NCBI GenBank assembly: GCA_016719105.1
Contig: JADKAQ010000002.1
Location: 248,001 to 312,000 of the forward strand
From: Gemmatimonadota bacterium
GTDB taxonomy: Bacteria; Gemmatimonadota; Gemmatimonadetes; Gemmatimonadales; Gemmatimonadaceae
Reading direction: 5' to 3'
DNA length: 64,000 nt
Under the pieces are notes generated by a model. The model was not told the DNA's origin and searched no databases. It was given only the letters and a program-made list of their open reading frames with translations. Position numbers and translations under genes: made by a program. The stretch's first letter is position 1. The number at the start of each line of letters is the position of its first letter. Of the stretch, positions 51,912 to 60,260 are shown one piece after another.

Positions 51912-54119
51912 ATGCATCCTCTCCTCTCCCGCCAGCTGCGCCGGCACGTGCCGTTGGGGAGCGCCATCCCGGCGGGGTACGAGGCGCTGCTCGAGGCGGT
52001 GAGCGCCGCGTACACGCAGGCCGATGCCGACATGGCCATGGTGGAGCAGTCGCTCGACGCCGTCTCGCAGGAGATGCTCGAGCGCTACGTGCGGCTCGAG
52101 GCGCAGAAGGTGCACCAGGCGACGCTGGAAGCGGAGAAGGCGCGGGCCGAGGAGGTGGCCCTGCTCGCCAGTGTGCAGCTGGCGGCGATGCGCGCCTCGA
52201 CCCCGGAGCGGCTCCTCCCCGAGGTGCTCGGGGTGGTGGCGGCCGGGGTGGGGGCGCGGGCGGCGGTCGCCTGGGTGCGGGGTCCCGACGGGTGGGCACT
52301 GGCGCACCGGTGGATCGGGGGAGATGCCCCGGAGCTGGCGCAGCACTGGAACGGGGTCGTCCCCGGTCCTGTCCATCCGGGCGTCTCGTACGAGGCCACG
52401 GCGCCCACGCCACCCGACGGGCTGCAGTGCCGCACGCTGTCGGTGGTTGACGCCCCGGGGGACGAGGCGCGCCTCGACTTCCTGGTGACCGAGGCGGGGG
52501 CCGAGCGGCTGCGCGACGCGTTCGCGGTGGTGCTGTCGCGTCAGCTGTCGGCGGCCATGCGTGAGCAGCGCGCCGAGCAGGCCATGCACGCGCAGGCCGA
52601 GTTGTTGCGGGCGATTGGGGAGGGGACGCCCGACGGCCTCACGGCGAAAGATGCGAGCGGTCGCTACCTGCTGTGCAACGCGGCGGGGGCGCACCTGTTC
52701 GCTCGCCACCCGGACGAGGTCGTGGGGCGCACGGACGATGAGCTCTGCGATGCCGAGACGGCGGCGTGCGTGGCGGCGGAAGATCGTGAGGTGATGAGTA
52801 CGGGGGTGCCGGCCGTCATCGAGCGGAAGTGGCGGCTGGGGGAGGCGCTCCGTCACCTGCTCGTGCGCAAGGCCCCGCTGCGCGGCCGCTCGGGGGAGAT
52901 CGTCGGGGTCATGTCGGTGGCCAGCGACGTGACCGAACGCGTGCTCATGGAGCAGCGGCTGCACGGCGCGCAGAAGATGGAGGCGCTGGGGCTGATGGCG
53001 GGGGGCGTGGCGCACGACTTCAACAACCTGCTCACCGTCATCTCCGGGAACAGCGCGTTGCTCCTGACGGCGTCGTTCACGGAGGACGAGCGACGCCAGG
53101 CGGCACGCGAGATCGGTGCGGCCGCCGATCGGGCGGCGGCGGTGGTGCGACAGCTGCTCACCTTCGCTCGGCGGCGCGTGGTGCGCCCGATGGTGCTCGA
53201 CCTGCACGCCTTCCTGCGCGAGCGCGAACCGATGCTGCAGCGCCTGCTGGGCGAACGCGTGGAACTCGTGGTGCGCCTGCACCCGCTCGCGTTGCATGCG
53301 CGGTTCGACCCGTCGCAGTTCGACCAGGTGCTCCTCAACCTGATGCTCAATGCGCGAGGGGCACTCCCCGATGGCGGCATCGTCCGCCTGGAGACGGATC
53401 GCGTGTCGCTCGACGACGCGCAGGGGGCGGCGGTGGGGACCGCGCCCGGGACGTACGTCGCATTGCACGTGACGGACAACGGCGTGGGGATGGACGAGGC
53501 GACGCGGGGGCGCGTCTTCGAGCCGTTCTTCACCACCCGGCCGGTGGGGGAAGGGAGCGGACTGGGGCTCTCGTTCGTCTATGGCGCGGTGGCTCAGGTG
53601 GGCGGGGCCACCTGCGTGGAAAGTGCCCCGGGTCGGGGGAGCACCTTCACCGTGTTACTCCCCCAACTCGACGCAGCGCCCGCGGCGCCGTCGGAGCCGG
53701 GGCGAGGTGCCGCCGAGACGTCGCGCGTGGGGACGCGCACGATCCTGCTGGTAGAGGACGATGGCGCCGTGCGGGCCTTCGCGCGCCATGTCCTCAGGCT
53801 GGAGGGGTACCTCGTTTTGGAGGCGCGGAACGGCGAGGAGGCGCTGCGCCGCGCCGCGGAGGTGAGCGGGACGCCGATCGCCCTCCTGTTGTCCGACGTG
53901 ATGATGCCGGTGATGGGCGGGGGGGCGCTCGCTGCCGCCATGCGCGCGCACGATCCTGACCTCCCCGTCCTCCTGATGTCGGGGTACTCCGACGACGACG
54001 TGGCGCGCGGGGACCTCGAGCGGCTCGGGTACGTCTTCCTCGCCAAGCCGTTCTCGCCGCAGGCGCTGGTTCATGCGGTGCGAGAGGCGATGGCGAGTCG
54101 GGTGCGGCGCGTCACGTGA
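51912..54119 (+). CDS. Soluble hybrid histidine kinase partnered with FIST protein
   Basis: 735 aa, no membrane helix. Coiled coil about 35-85 (ERYVRLEAQKVHQATLEAEK), GAF-like about 90-215, PAS about 225-345 (DGLTAKDASGRYLLCNAAGA), HisKA with His 368 in GVAHDFNNLLTV, HATPase with a normal N-box (LLNLMLNARGAL), DNGVGMD and GSGLGLS, then a C-terminal receiver (LLVEDDGAVRAF, LSDVMMPVMGG, FLAKPF). It contains the only TTA codon outside GTTAGG that I found in the window (53655). The pairing with the FIST gene mirrors FIST-kinase pairs known elsewhere. Confidence 0.9.
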   Translation: MHPLLSRQLRRHVPLGSAIPAGYEALLEAVSAAYTQADADMAMVEQSLDAVSQEMLERYVRLEAQKVHQATLEAEKARAEEVALLASVQLAAMRASTPERLLPEVLGVVAAGVGARAAVAWVRGPDGWALAHRWIGGDAPELAQHWNGVVPGPVHPGVSYEATAPTPPDGLQCRTLSVVDAPGDEARLDFLVTEAGAERLRDAFAVVLSRQLSAAMREQRAEQAMHAQAELLRAIGEGTPDGLTAKDASGRYLLCNAAGAHLFARHPDEVVGRTDDELCDAETAACVAAEDREVMSTGVPAVIERKWRLGEALRHLLVRKAPLRGRSGEIVGVMSVASDVTERVLMEQRLHGAQKMEALGLMAGGVAHDFNNLLTVISGNSALLLTASFTEDERRQAAREIGAAADRAAAVVRQLLTFARRRVVRPMVLDLHAFLREREPMLQRLLGERVELVVRLHPLALHARFDPSQFDQVLLNLMLNARGALPDGGIVRLETDRVSLDDAQGAAVGTAPGTYVALHVTDNGVGMDEATRGRVFEPFFTTRPVGEGSGLGLSFVYGAVAQVGGATCVESAPGRGSTFTVLLPQLDAAPAAPSEPGRGAAETSRVGTRTILLVEDDGAVRAFARHVLRLEGYLVLEARNGEEALRRAAEVSGTPIALLLSDVMMPVMGGGALAAAMRAHDPDLPVLLMSGYSDDDVARGDLERLGYVFLAKPFSPQALVHAVREAMASRVRRVT

Positions 54120-54148
54120 ACCGTGGGGCGCTGCGGGCGTCCGTACCG

Positions 54149-55087
54149 CTAGCGATTGGGCTCGACCATGTCCTCGAAGCGCAACCACTGCTTGTAGAAG
54201 TACAGGTCGGCGTAGCCCGTGCCGCCCCCGCGGTGCTTGAGGACGTGCAGCTCGGTCGCACCATCGAGGTCGCGCGACGACTCGTACAGTTCCTGCCGGT
54301 AGATGGCGAGGACGACGTCGGCGAGCTGCGGGAGCGCGCCTAACGCGCCGAAGTCCGCGAGGCGCGGGCGCGGGTCGCTGCGCTCGCGCACCGAGCCTTC
54401 GAGATGTGACACCAGCAGCACGGCGCAGTCACGGCGCACCGCCAGCCCCTTGAGGTCGCGCACGGCCTGCGCCAGCTCTTCCTCCATGCCGTGCGTCCCG
54501 CGCGCGAGCGATTGCACCGGGTCGATGACGAGGAGGTCGAGCCCGAGATGCTCGATGAGGAGGTCCGAGAGTCCCGGGAGCCCGTTGGGGGGGAGGTGCG
54601 CGAGGAGCGGCGCGTTGGGTCGCATGGCGAGTGCGGCGGCTGCAACTGCGGCGTAGGCCTCCTCGTCCAGTCGTCCATGGCGGAGGTCATCGATGCGCGC
54701 GCGCCCTTGCACGGCCAGGGCGCGCTCGAGCAGGCGCTCGCCGCCCAGTTCACCCGAGAAGAAGGCGACGCTGCGTCCATCCTCGGCGGCGCGCAACGCC
54801 ATGGCGAGGGCGAGCGCGGACTTGCCGCTCGCCACGTCCCCGCCGAGGACCACGAGGTCGCCGCGGCGCACGCCGCCGCCTAACAAGGCATCGACCGACG
54901 GGAAGCCGCATGACAGCGTGTCGCCGGCGCCGCCGGCGGCCAGCATCCCTTCCAGGTACCCGGCGGCGTCGAGGACGCGGGGCGCCGATGCGTCGCGCGC
55001 CGGCGCGGCGGTCGCCCGGAACGGCGCGTCGTCAGGCGCGCCACCCAGCGCGTCGTCAGGCGCGCCACCAGTCGTCGCGCACGCCAC
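54149..55087 (-). CDS. DnaB-like RecA-fold ATPase lacking the helicase N-terminal domain
   Basis: 312 aa. Resembles only the C-terminal ATPase domain of replicative helicase DnaB: LSCGFPSVDALLGGGVRRGD, Walker A GGDVASGKSALALAMA (about 83-98), FFSGELGGERLLERALA, Walker B LLVIDPVQSL, LLVSHLEG, LADVVLAIYRQELY and the final LHVLKHRGGGTGYADLYFYK. The primase-binding N-terminal domain and linker are missing. GTG 55085-55087 is the assumed start; the first 25 residues include a GAPDDA repeat encoded by a 24-bp direct repeat. It may be a DnaB paralogue with a special role in recombination or repair, or a KaiC/RadA-like motor. Overlaps the small gene upstream. Confidence 0.75.
   Translation of the reverse strand: MACATTGGAPDDALGGAPDDAPFRATAAPARDASAPRVLDAAGYLEGMLAAGGAGDTLSCGFPSVDALLGGGVRRGDLVVLGGDVASGKSALALAMALRAAEDGRSVAFFSGELGGERLLERALAVQGRARIDDLRHGRLDEEAYAAVAAAALAMRPNAPLLAHLPPNGLPGLSDLLIEHLGLDLLVIDPVQSLARGTHGMEEELAQAVRDLKGLAVRRDCAVLLVSHLEGSVRERSDPRPRLADFGALGALPQLADVVLAIYRQELYESSRDLDGATELHVLKHRGGGTGYADLYFYKQWLRFEDMVEPNR
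55025..55069. repeat. 21-bp direct repeat at the ATPase gene start
   Basis: Two identical 21-bp copies (55025-55045 and 55049-55069), 24 bp apart, spanning the start of the DnaB-like gene and the stop of the 42-residue gene. In the ATPase frame it encodes GAPDDA twice. Confidence 0.75.
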
Positions 55088-55184
55088 CAGGTGCTTCGCC
55101 GGTCGGCGGCTCGTTGGGATCGCGCACGGGGGCGTTCACCGGGTCGTACAGCGGGTCGAACTGGGAATCCGGGTCGAGGCTCAT
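55056..55184 (-). CDS. Small acidic protein (42 aa)
   Basis: Not recognised. MSLDPDSQFDPLYDPVNAPV... ending RDDWWRA; rich in Asp and Pro, no membrane helix. Third codon positions are strongly GC, as in real genes here, and it overlaps the start of the DnaB-like gene by 32 nt. It could be a leader peptide for coupled translation or a small partner of the ATPase. No clear ribosome-binding site. Confidence 0.45.
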   Translation of the reverse strand: MSLDPDSQFDPLYDPVNAPVRDPNEPPTGEAPGGVRDDWWRA

Positions 55185-55249
55185 CGGAATCGATCGGGGC
55201 GCGACGAAGGGTCGACGATCCGCGTTGGCGTGCGGCCGCGGCCGCACGG

Positions 55250-55645
55250 TCAGGCGGCGCGGAGCAGGGCGAGCAGCTGCTTCAACTCCGCACGCGACGG
55301 GGCGTCGAGGACTTGGGCGGCGAGGGTCACCAGGCGATCGAGCGCGGTCGCCACCCCCTCCCTCGACTCTCCACCGCTGGCATCGGCAACCAGTTGTGCG
55401 GCGGTACGGGCGGTCGTGGGGAGGGTCAGCGTCCCCAGCCAGTGCCGAGCCCCCTGCCCGCGCACCTTGCGCAGCTCGGGGGAGAGCGACTCGCGCGTCG
55501 TGCAGCCGTCGGCCAGTCGCGCGCCCATCAGGACGGCCATCGCCAACTCGCGCTCGCCGCCGAGCGGCAGACGTCCGGCCAGCGTCGTGAGGGCGCGGAA
55601 CCGGAACACGACCGGCGTGAGGGCGTATGGGGGATTCGAGAGCAC
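55250..55645 (-). CDS. Hypothetical protein, 131 aa
   Basis: Not recognised. Soluble, mostly helical; MLSNPPYALTPVVFRFRALT, then ELAMAVLMGARLADGCTTRE, ending in a Leu-rich helix (RAELKQLLALLRAA). GTG at 55643-55645 with TAGATT 6 nt upstream and TTTGCC 17 bp further, so it looks like the first gene of a leaderless unit that continues into the 42-aa and DnaB-like genes. It diverges from the PorX-like gene. No function suggested. Confidence 0.6.
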   Translation of the reverse strand: MLSNPPYALTPVVFRFRALTTLAGRLPLGGERELAMAVLMGARLADGCTTRESLSPELRKVRGQGARHWLGTLTLPTTARTAAQLVADASGGESREGVATALDRLVTLAAQVLDAPSRAELKQLLALLRAA

Positions 55646-55651
55646 GCGGGG

Positions 55652-55702
55652 AATCTACGAGCGCCGCGTCCCTCGGCAAACGCCGCGTGTATCCCCTACA
55701 TT
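55652..55702. promoter_or_regulatory. Divergent promoter region between hypothetical and porX-like genes
   Basis: Reverse: TTTGCC (55675-55680), 17 bp, TAGATT (55652-55657), 6 nt to GTG 55645. Forward: TACATT (55697-55702), 7 nt to ATG 55710. Both start codons would lie at or next to transcription start. Confidence 0.45.
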
Positions 55703-55709
55703 CCCCTCC

Positions 55710-57290
55710 ATGCCGCCGCTCCCGAAGATCGGCCAGCCCCCCAAGCAGGTGCTGTGGGTCGATGACGAGGCAGAACTCCTCGAGCCACACCGCCTCTTTC
55801 TTGCCGACAAGGGGTACGACGTCACCGTCGCCACCAACGCCGACGACGCCGTCGAACTCCTGCGGCGCCGCCCCTTCGACGTCGTGCTCCTGGACGAGCA
55901 GATGCCCGGGAAGCGGGGGCTGGAGGCGTACCGCGAGTTTCGCGAGGTGTCGCCGACGCTGCCGGTGGTCATGGTCACCAAGAGCGAGGAGGATGCCACG
56001 CTGCGCGAGGCGTTAGGCGCCAACGTGCGCGACTACCTCGTCAAGCCGGTCTCGCCGCGACAGGTGCTGGCGGCGGTCACCAAGATCCTCGAAGGGTCCA
56101 AGATCCGGAAGCAGGCGGTGGCACGCGCCTTCGTCGACCGCTTTCGGGCCATCGAGCACGAGCGGCATGGCTCCCTCGACTGGCGCGGGTGGATCGAACG
56201 CTTCGACGAACTGATGCGCTGGGACGTCGACCTGGCCGAGGCGGGGGAGACGGGACTGTACGAGTCGCTGCGCGGGCTCTATCCCGACCTGCAGCGCGAG
56301 TTTGCCGGCTTCATGCAGCGGGCCTATCCGCGGTGGCTGCGCGAACTGGAGGGGGACCGTCCACCGCTGTCGATCGACATCGTCCCCGAGTTCGTCCTGC
56401 CGGTGTTGCAGCGCGAACGGCGCGTGATCCTCGTCGTCGTCGACTGCATGCGCGTGGACCAGTGGCGCATCGTCGAGCCGACGCTGGCCTCGCTCTTCGA
56501 TGTGGAGACGACGCACTACTTCGCCGTGCTGCCCACGGCGACGCCGTACTCGCGCAACGCGCTGTTCAGCGGGCTCTTTCCCGGGGAGATCGCGGCGCGC
56601 TTCCCCGACTGGTGGGGTGAGCGCGACGACGAGACGCTCAACGCCCACGAGCGCGACCTGCTCGAGGCGCAGATGCGCGAGCTCAAGATTTCGGTCCCCG
56701 TCCGGTATCACAAGATCTCGACGCCGTACGACTCGGACGAGCTCGAGCGCCACATGTCGACGGCGATCAACCCGGAAGGGATCAGCGCCTTCGTCTTCAA
56801 CTTCGTCGACCTGCTCACGCACGGGCGTTCGGAGTCGGCGATCCTCTTCGAGGTGGCGAAGGACGAGATCGCGCTGCGCCAGCTCACGCTGCAGTGGTTC
56901 CAGCGCTCGGCGCTGCTGTCGCTCCTGAAGGAAGCGGCGCGCAAGAAGATCACGGTGGTGCTCACCAGCGATCACGGGTCGATTCACTGCACCACGCCGG
57001 CCACGGTCTTCGCCAAGCGCGACGCGACGCAGAACCTGCGCTACAAGTTCGGCGAGGACCTGCGCGCCGAGCGTCCGGAGCAGGCGCTGCTCTTCCCCAA
57101 CGAGGACGCGTTGCGGCTGCCGAGGCGCGGGCTGGGAGCCAACACGCTGATGGCGGTGGGCAACACCTTCTTCGTGTATCCCACCAAGCTGCGCGAGTAC
57201 CAGAGCCGGTATCGCGGGTCGTTCCTGCATGGCGGGGTGACGCCGGAGGAAGTGATCGTGCCGCTGGCGCTGCTGACCCCCAAGGCGTGA
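55710..57290 (+). CDS. porX: PorX-like response regulator with PglZ (alkaline-phosphatase-fold) output domain
   Basis: 526 aa. Receiver domain (QVLWVDDEAELLEPH; phospho-acceptor Asp 62 in VVLLDEQMPG; YLVKPVSP), a helical linker about 125-220, and a PglZ domain of the alkaline phosphatase superfamily: VILVVVDCMRVDQWRIV, nucleophile Thr in LPTATPYSRNALFSG (about 276), FVDLLTHGRSE, VLTSDHGSIHC and FLHGGVTPEEVIVPLALL. This is the PorX architecture; in Porphyromonas PorX regulates type IX secretion and hydrolyses oligonucleotides. The frame is open far upstream, but that lies antisense to other genes. It heads a group with an ABC exporter and glycosyltransferases, hinting at a role in surface biogenesis. 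Confidence 0.9.
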   Translation: MPPLPKIGQPPKQVLWVDDEAELLEPHRLFLADKGYDVTVATNADDAVELLRRRPFDVVLLDEQMPGKRGLEAYREFREVSPTLPVVMVTKSEEDATLREALGANVRDYLVKPVSPRQVLAAVTKILEGSKIRKQAVARAFVDRFRAIEHERHGSLDWRGWIERFDELMRWDVDLAEAGETGLYESLRGLYPDLQREFAGFMQRAYPRWLRELEGDRPPLSIDIVPEFVLPVLQRERRVILVVVDCMRVDQWRIVEPTLASLFDVETTHYFAVLPTATPYSRNALFSGLFPGEIAARFPDWWGERDDETLNAHERDLLEAQMRELKISVPVRYHKISTPYDSDELERHMSTAINPEGISAFVFNFVDLLTHGRSESAILFEVAKDEIALRQLTLQWFQRSALLSLLKEAARKKITVVLTSDHGSIHCTTPATVFAKRDATQNLRYKFGEDLRAERPEQALLFPNEDALRLPRRGLGANTLMAVGNTFFVYPTKLREYQSRYRGSFLHGGVTPEEVIVPLALLTPKA

Positions 57291-57330
57291 CGAACACACC
57301 GCACGGAGAACGGGCGACGGGAGCCGGGAG

Positions 57331-59133
57331 ATGTATCGGCGACTCCTAGTCTTCCTCCGCCCGCACACCTGGCGGATGTCGGCGACGATCGCCTGCAACA
57401 TCGGCGCGGCGCTGCTCGACGTCTTCTCCTTCACCCTCCTGATCCCGTTCCTCGACGCGCTGTTCGGGACGCAGACGATCGGGCGGGTGACGAAGATCCA
57501 GGAGCAGATCGTGGGAGCCTTCCTGCGGTCGGGCGACGCGATGGGTTCGCTGCGCAACATCATCGTCGTCATCCTGGTCGCGGTCACGCTCAAGAACTTC
57601 CTGGTCTGGCTCAGCGGGCAGTTTGGCGCGGCGCTGCAGGAGTACGTCACGCGCGACCTGCGCAACACGCTCTACGCGCACCTGCAGCGCCTCCCGCTCG
57701 CCTACTTCACGCGCACCAAGGCCGGGCAGATCCTCGCCCGCGTCCTGCAGGACACGCAGCAGACCAAGCAGGTGATCACCGAGGCGGTCACGCGCTCGAT
57801 CCAGAGCGCGGCCATGGTGATCACCTCGATCATCGCGATGTTCGTGATGTCGTGGCGCCTTTCGCTCCTGGCGCTGGTCGTCGCCCCGCTCCTGATCGGG
57901 CTCCTGCAGCCGATCCTCCGCAAGCTGCGCAAGGGCCACAAGCGACTCGGCAACCAGTACGGCGAGATGACGAGCGTGGTGCAGGAGGCGATCAACGGGA
58001 TGCGCCTCGTGAAGTCGTATCGCGGCGAGGGATACGAGGAAGGACGGTTCCGCGAGGCCAGCGATCGCTACTCACGCGGGATGGTGAAGGTCAATCGCCT
58101 CGCCTTCCTCGCCCAGCCGATCACCGAGACGGTGGCGACCGGGATCGCCATGCTGATCCTCCTCATTGGCGCCCGTCAGGTGCAGGTCGACCAGACGCTC
58201 ACCGGGTCGGAGCTGATCGCCTTCCTCGCGATCGTGATGCGCATGTTGCAGCCGCTCAAGCAGCTGTCGCAGGTGCCGACGGTGGCGCAGCAGTCGCTGG
58301 CGGCCGCCGAGCGACTGTTCGAGGTGCTCGACCAGCCGACCGAGGTCGCCCGCGACCGCGGCACGCGCGAGGTGGGCGCCGGTGCGGGGACGGTGACCTT
58401 CGACCGCGTCGGCTTTGCCTACGACGACGAGCCGGTCCTGCGCGACATCTCGTTCACGGCGCGACGCGGCGAGGTGATCGCCCTCGTGGGGCCGAGTGGG
58501 GCGGGGAAGAGCACGCTCGTCGACCTCATCCCGCGCTTCTACGAACCCACGGCGGGGCGGATCCTCCTCGACGGCGTCGACACGCAGGAGATCAGGCTCG
58601 CCTCGCTGCGGGCGCTCACGGGGATCGTGTCGCAGGACACCGTGCTCTTCAACGACACGGTGCGCGCCAACATCGCCTATGGCGCGCCGGGGCGCTTCAC
58701 CGAGGCGCAGGTCGAGGCCGCGGCGCGCGCGGCCAACGCGCACGAGTTCATCCAGGCGCTCCCGGAAGGCTACGAGACCGTGCTCGGCGAGCGCGGGACG
58801 CGCCTCTCCGGCGGACAACGCCAACGCCTGGCCATTGCCCGCGCCCTGCTGGCCGACCCGCCGATCCTCATCCTCGATGAAGCCACCTCGGCGCTCGACA
58901 CCGAGTCGGAGCGGCTGGTGCAGGAGGCGATCGATCGCCTGCTCTCGGGGCGCACCGTCTTCGTGATCGCCCATCGCCTGTCGACGATCCAGCACGCGTC
59001 GCAGATCCTCGTCCTCGAGCGTGGGCGCGTGGTGGAGCAGGGGACGCACGACGCGCTGTTGGCGTTAGGCGGCATGTACCGCCGGCTGCACGCCCTGCAG
59101 TTTGCCGAGCGAGCTGCCGTGGCCTCGGCCTGA
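57331..59133 (+). CDS. MsbA-like ABC transporter (fused permease-ATPase)
   Basis: 600 aa half-transporter, working as a homodimer. Six membrane helices in residues about 15-310 (FSFTLLIPFLDALFG, IIVVILVAVTLKNFLVWLSG, LLALVVAPLLIGLLQPIL), then the ATPase with Walker A GPSGAGKSTL (about 388-397), Q-loop VSQDTVLF, signature LSGGQRQRLAIARALL, Walker B PPILILDEATSALD and H-loop VIAHRLST. Closest in style to lipid-A/lipid flippases; glycosyltransferase and acyltransferase neighbours support export of a glycolipid. ATG 57331 follows a GGAG site. Confidence 0.92.
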   Translation: MYRRLLVFLRPHTWRMSATIACNIGAALLDVFSFTLLIPFLDALFGTQTIGRVTKIQEQIVGAFLRSGDAMGSLRNIIVVILVAVTLKNFLVWLSGQFGAALQEYVTRDLRNTLYAHLQRLPLAYFTRTKAGQILARVLQDTQQTKQVITEAVTRSIQSAAMVITSIIAMFVMSWRLSLLALVVAPLLIGLLQPILRKLRKGHKRLGNQYGEMTSVVQEAINGMRLVKSYRGEGYEEGRFREASDRYSRGMVKVNRLAFLAQPITETVATGIAMLILLIGARQVQVDQTLTGSELIAFLAIVMRMLQPLKQLSQVPTVAQQSLAAAERLFEVLDQPTEVARDRGTREVGAGAGTVTFDRVGFAYDDEPVLRDISFTARRGEVIALVGPSGAGKSTLVDLIPRFYEPTAGRILLDGVDTQEIRLASLRALTGIVSQDTVLFNDTVRANIAYGAPGRFTEAQVEAAARAANAHEFIQALPEGYETVLGERGTRLSGGQRQRLAIARALLADPPILILDEATSALDTESERLVQEAIDRLLSGRTVFVIAHRLSTIQHASQILVLERGRVVEQGTHDALLALGGMYRRLHALQFAERAAVASA

Positions 59134-59134
59134 G

Positions 59135-60250
59135 ATGCGGGCACTCTTCCTGAGCGGCGCAACGGCGTGGGAGGGCGGGGCGCGCGTCTTTGCCACCGTG
59201 GCGCGGGCCCTGGCCGAACGCGGGCACGACACCTGGTTCGCCGCACCGGCGGGGTGCGAAGCGGCCGCGCAGGCGGCCGCGCGCGGGACGCAGGTCGTCG
59301 CGCTTCCGGCCCGGCGCAGCGCCCGCGGCGATGCCAAGCGACTGCGCGAGCAGCTGCCGCGCGACTTCGTCGACGTCGTGTTCGTCCACGACGATCGCGA
59401 GCAGCTGGCGGCGACCTTCGCGGTGCGTGGCGCCAAGCGCGGCGGCGTGGTGCGGCGCGTGCCCGCCGGGGCCAAGCTCGAGCTGACGTGGCGTGGGCGA
59501 CGCGCCGAACGCCTGCTCCCCGCGCGCCACCTGTACACGAGCGAGACGCCGCCGACGGGACACGCCGCCCCCAGCGGGACGCTCGCGCCGATGCGCGCGG
59601 AACTCGGCGTCGACGCCGAACCATCGTCGCTGGAGGCCGGCAGCCGCAACGGCGCGGCGGGGGGCGGTGGCGCCGACGCCCCCATCGTGCTCGCGTGCCT
59701 CGCGACGCGCGGATCGCTCCGGCGGGCCACCAACGTGGTGCGCGCCGTGGCCCTGCTGGCGCAGCGCCATGCGACGTTGCGGTTGCGGGTCATCGGGTCG
59801 GTCGCCGCCGACGAGGAACTCAAGCTCCTCGCCGCTGCCCTCGGCATCGCCCGGCGTGTGGAGTGGCTCGGGCATCCGCCCGACATGACGGCGGCGTTGC
59901 GCGACGTGGCGGCCGGCTGGGTCGTGGCCGACGGCGACGACGCCGCGTTAGGTGCGCTCGACCTCATGGCGCGCGGCGTGGCGGTGCTCGCCGAGCGGAC
60001 GTCGGTGGCGGCGCGCTACGTGAACCACGGGATCCAGGGGACGCTCATGGCGACGCTCGATCCGCCGCTGATGGCCGCGGAGACCGCTGTCCTGCTGTCG
60101 GATCGCGCTCGCCGAGCGGCGATGGGGGCGGCGGGACGTGCGCGAGCGGAGCGCGAGTTCCCCTTCCGCGACATGCTGGCCGCCTTCGAGCAGGCGGCGC
60201 GCTCCACGCGCGAGCGCGTGACGTCACGCAGCGCGCCGGGCGCGCCGTGA
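59135..60250 (+). CDS. Glycosyltransferase, family 4-like
   Basis: 371 aa GT-B-fold transferase: N-terminal domain RALFLSGATAWEGGARVFAT, C-terminal donor-binding domain with RATNVVRAVALLAQRHATLR, IARRVEWLGHPPDMTAAL and a Glu-poor end (MARGVAVLAERTSVAARYV). The typical EX7E pair is weakened (ADGDDAALGALDLMARGVAV), so activity is uncertain. Start ATG 59135 is 1 nt after the ABC gene stop. Part of the envelope-glycan group; acceptor and donor unknown. Confidence 0.8.
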   Translation: MRALFLSGATAWEGGARVFATVARALAERGHDTWFAAPAGCEAAAQAAARGTQVVALPARRSARGDAKRLREQLPRDFVDVVFVHDDREQLAATFAVRGAKRGGVVRRVPAGAKLELTWRGRRAERLLPARHLYTSETPPTGHAAPSGTLAPMRAELGVDAEPSSLEAGSRNGAAGGGGADAPIVLACLATRGSLRRATNVVRAVALLAQRHATLRLRVIGSVAADEELKLLAAALGIARRVEWLGHPPDMTAALRDVAAGWVVADGDDAALGALDLMARGVAVLAERTSVAARYVNHGIQGTLMATLDPPLMAAETAVLLSDRARRAAMGAAGRARAEREFPFRDMLAAFEQAARSTRERVTSRSAPGAP

Positions 60251-60260
60251 GCGTCGTCCG

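Noticed and set aside
54693..55709. A 339-codon in-frame extension before the PorX-like protein
   Set aside because: It is antisense to the DnaB-like and hypothetical genes, has shadow-type composition, and a -10-like element lies at 55697 just before the family-typical start.
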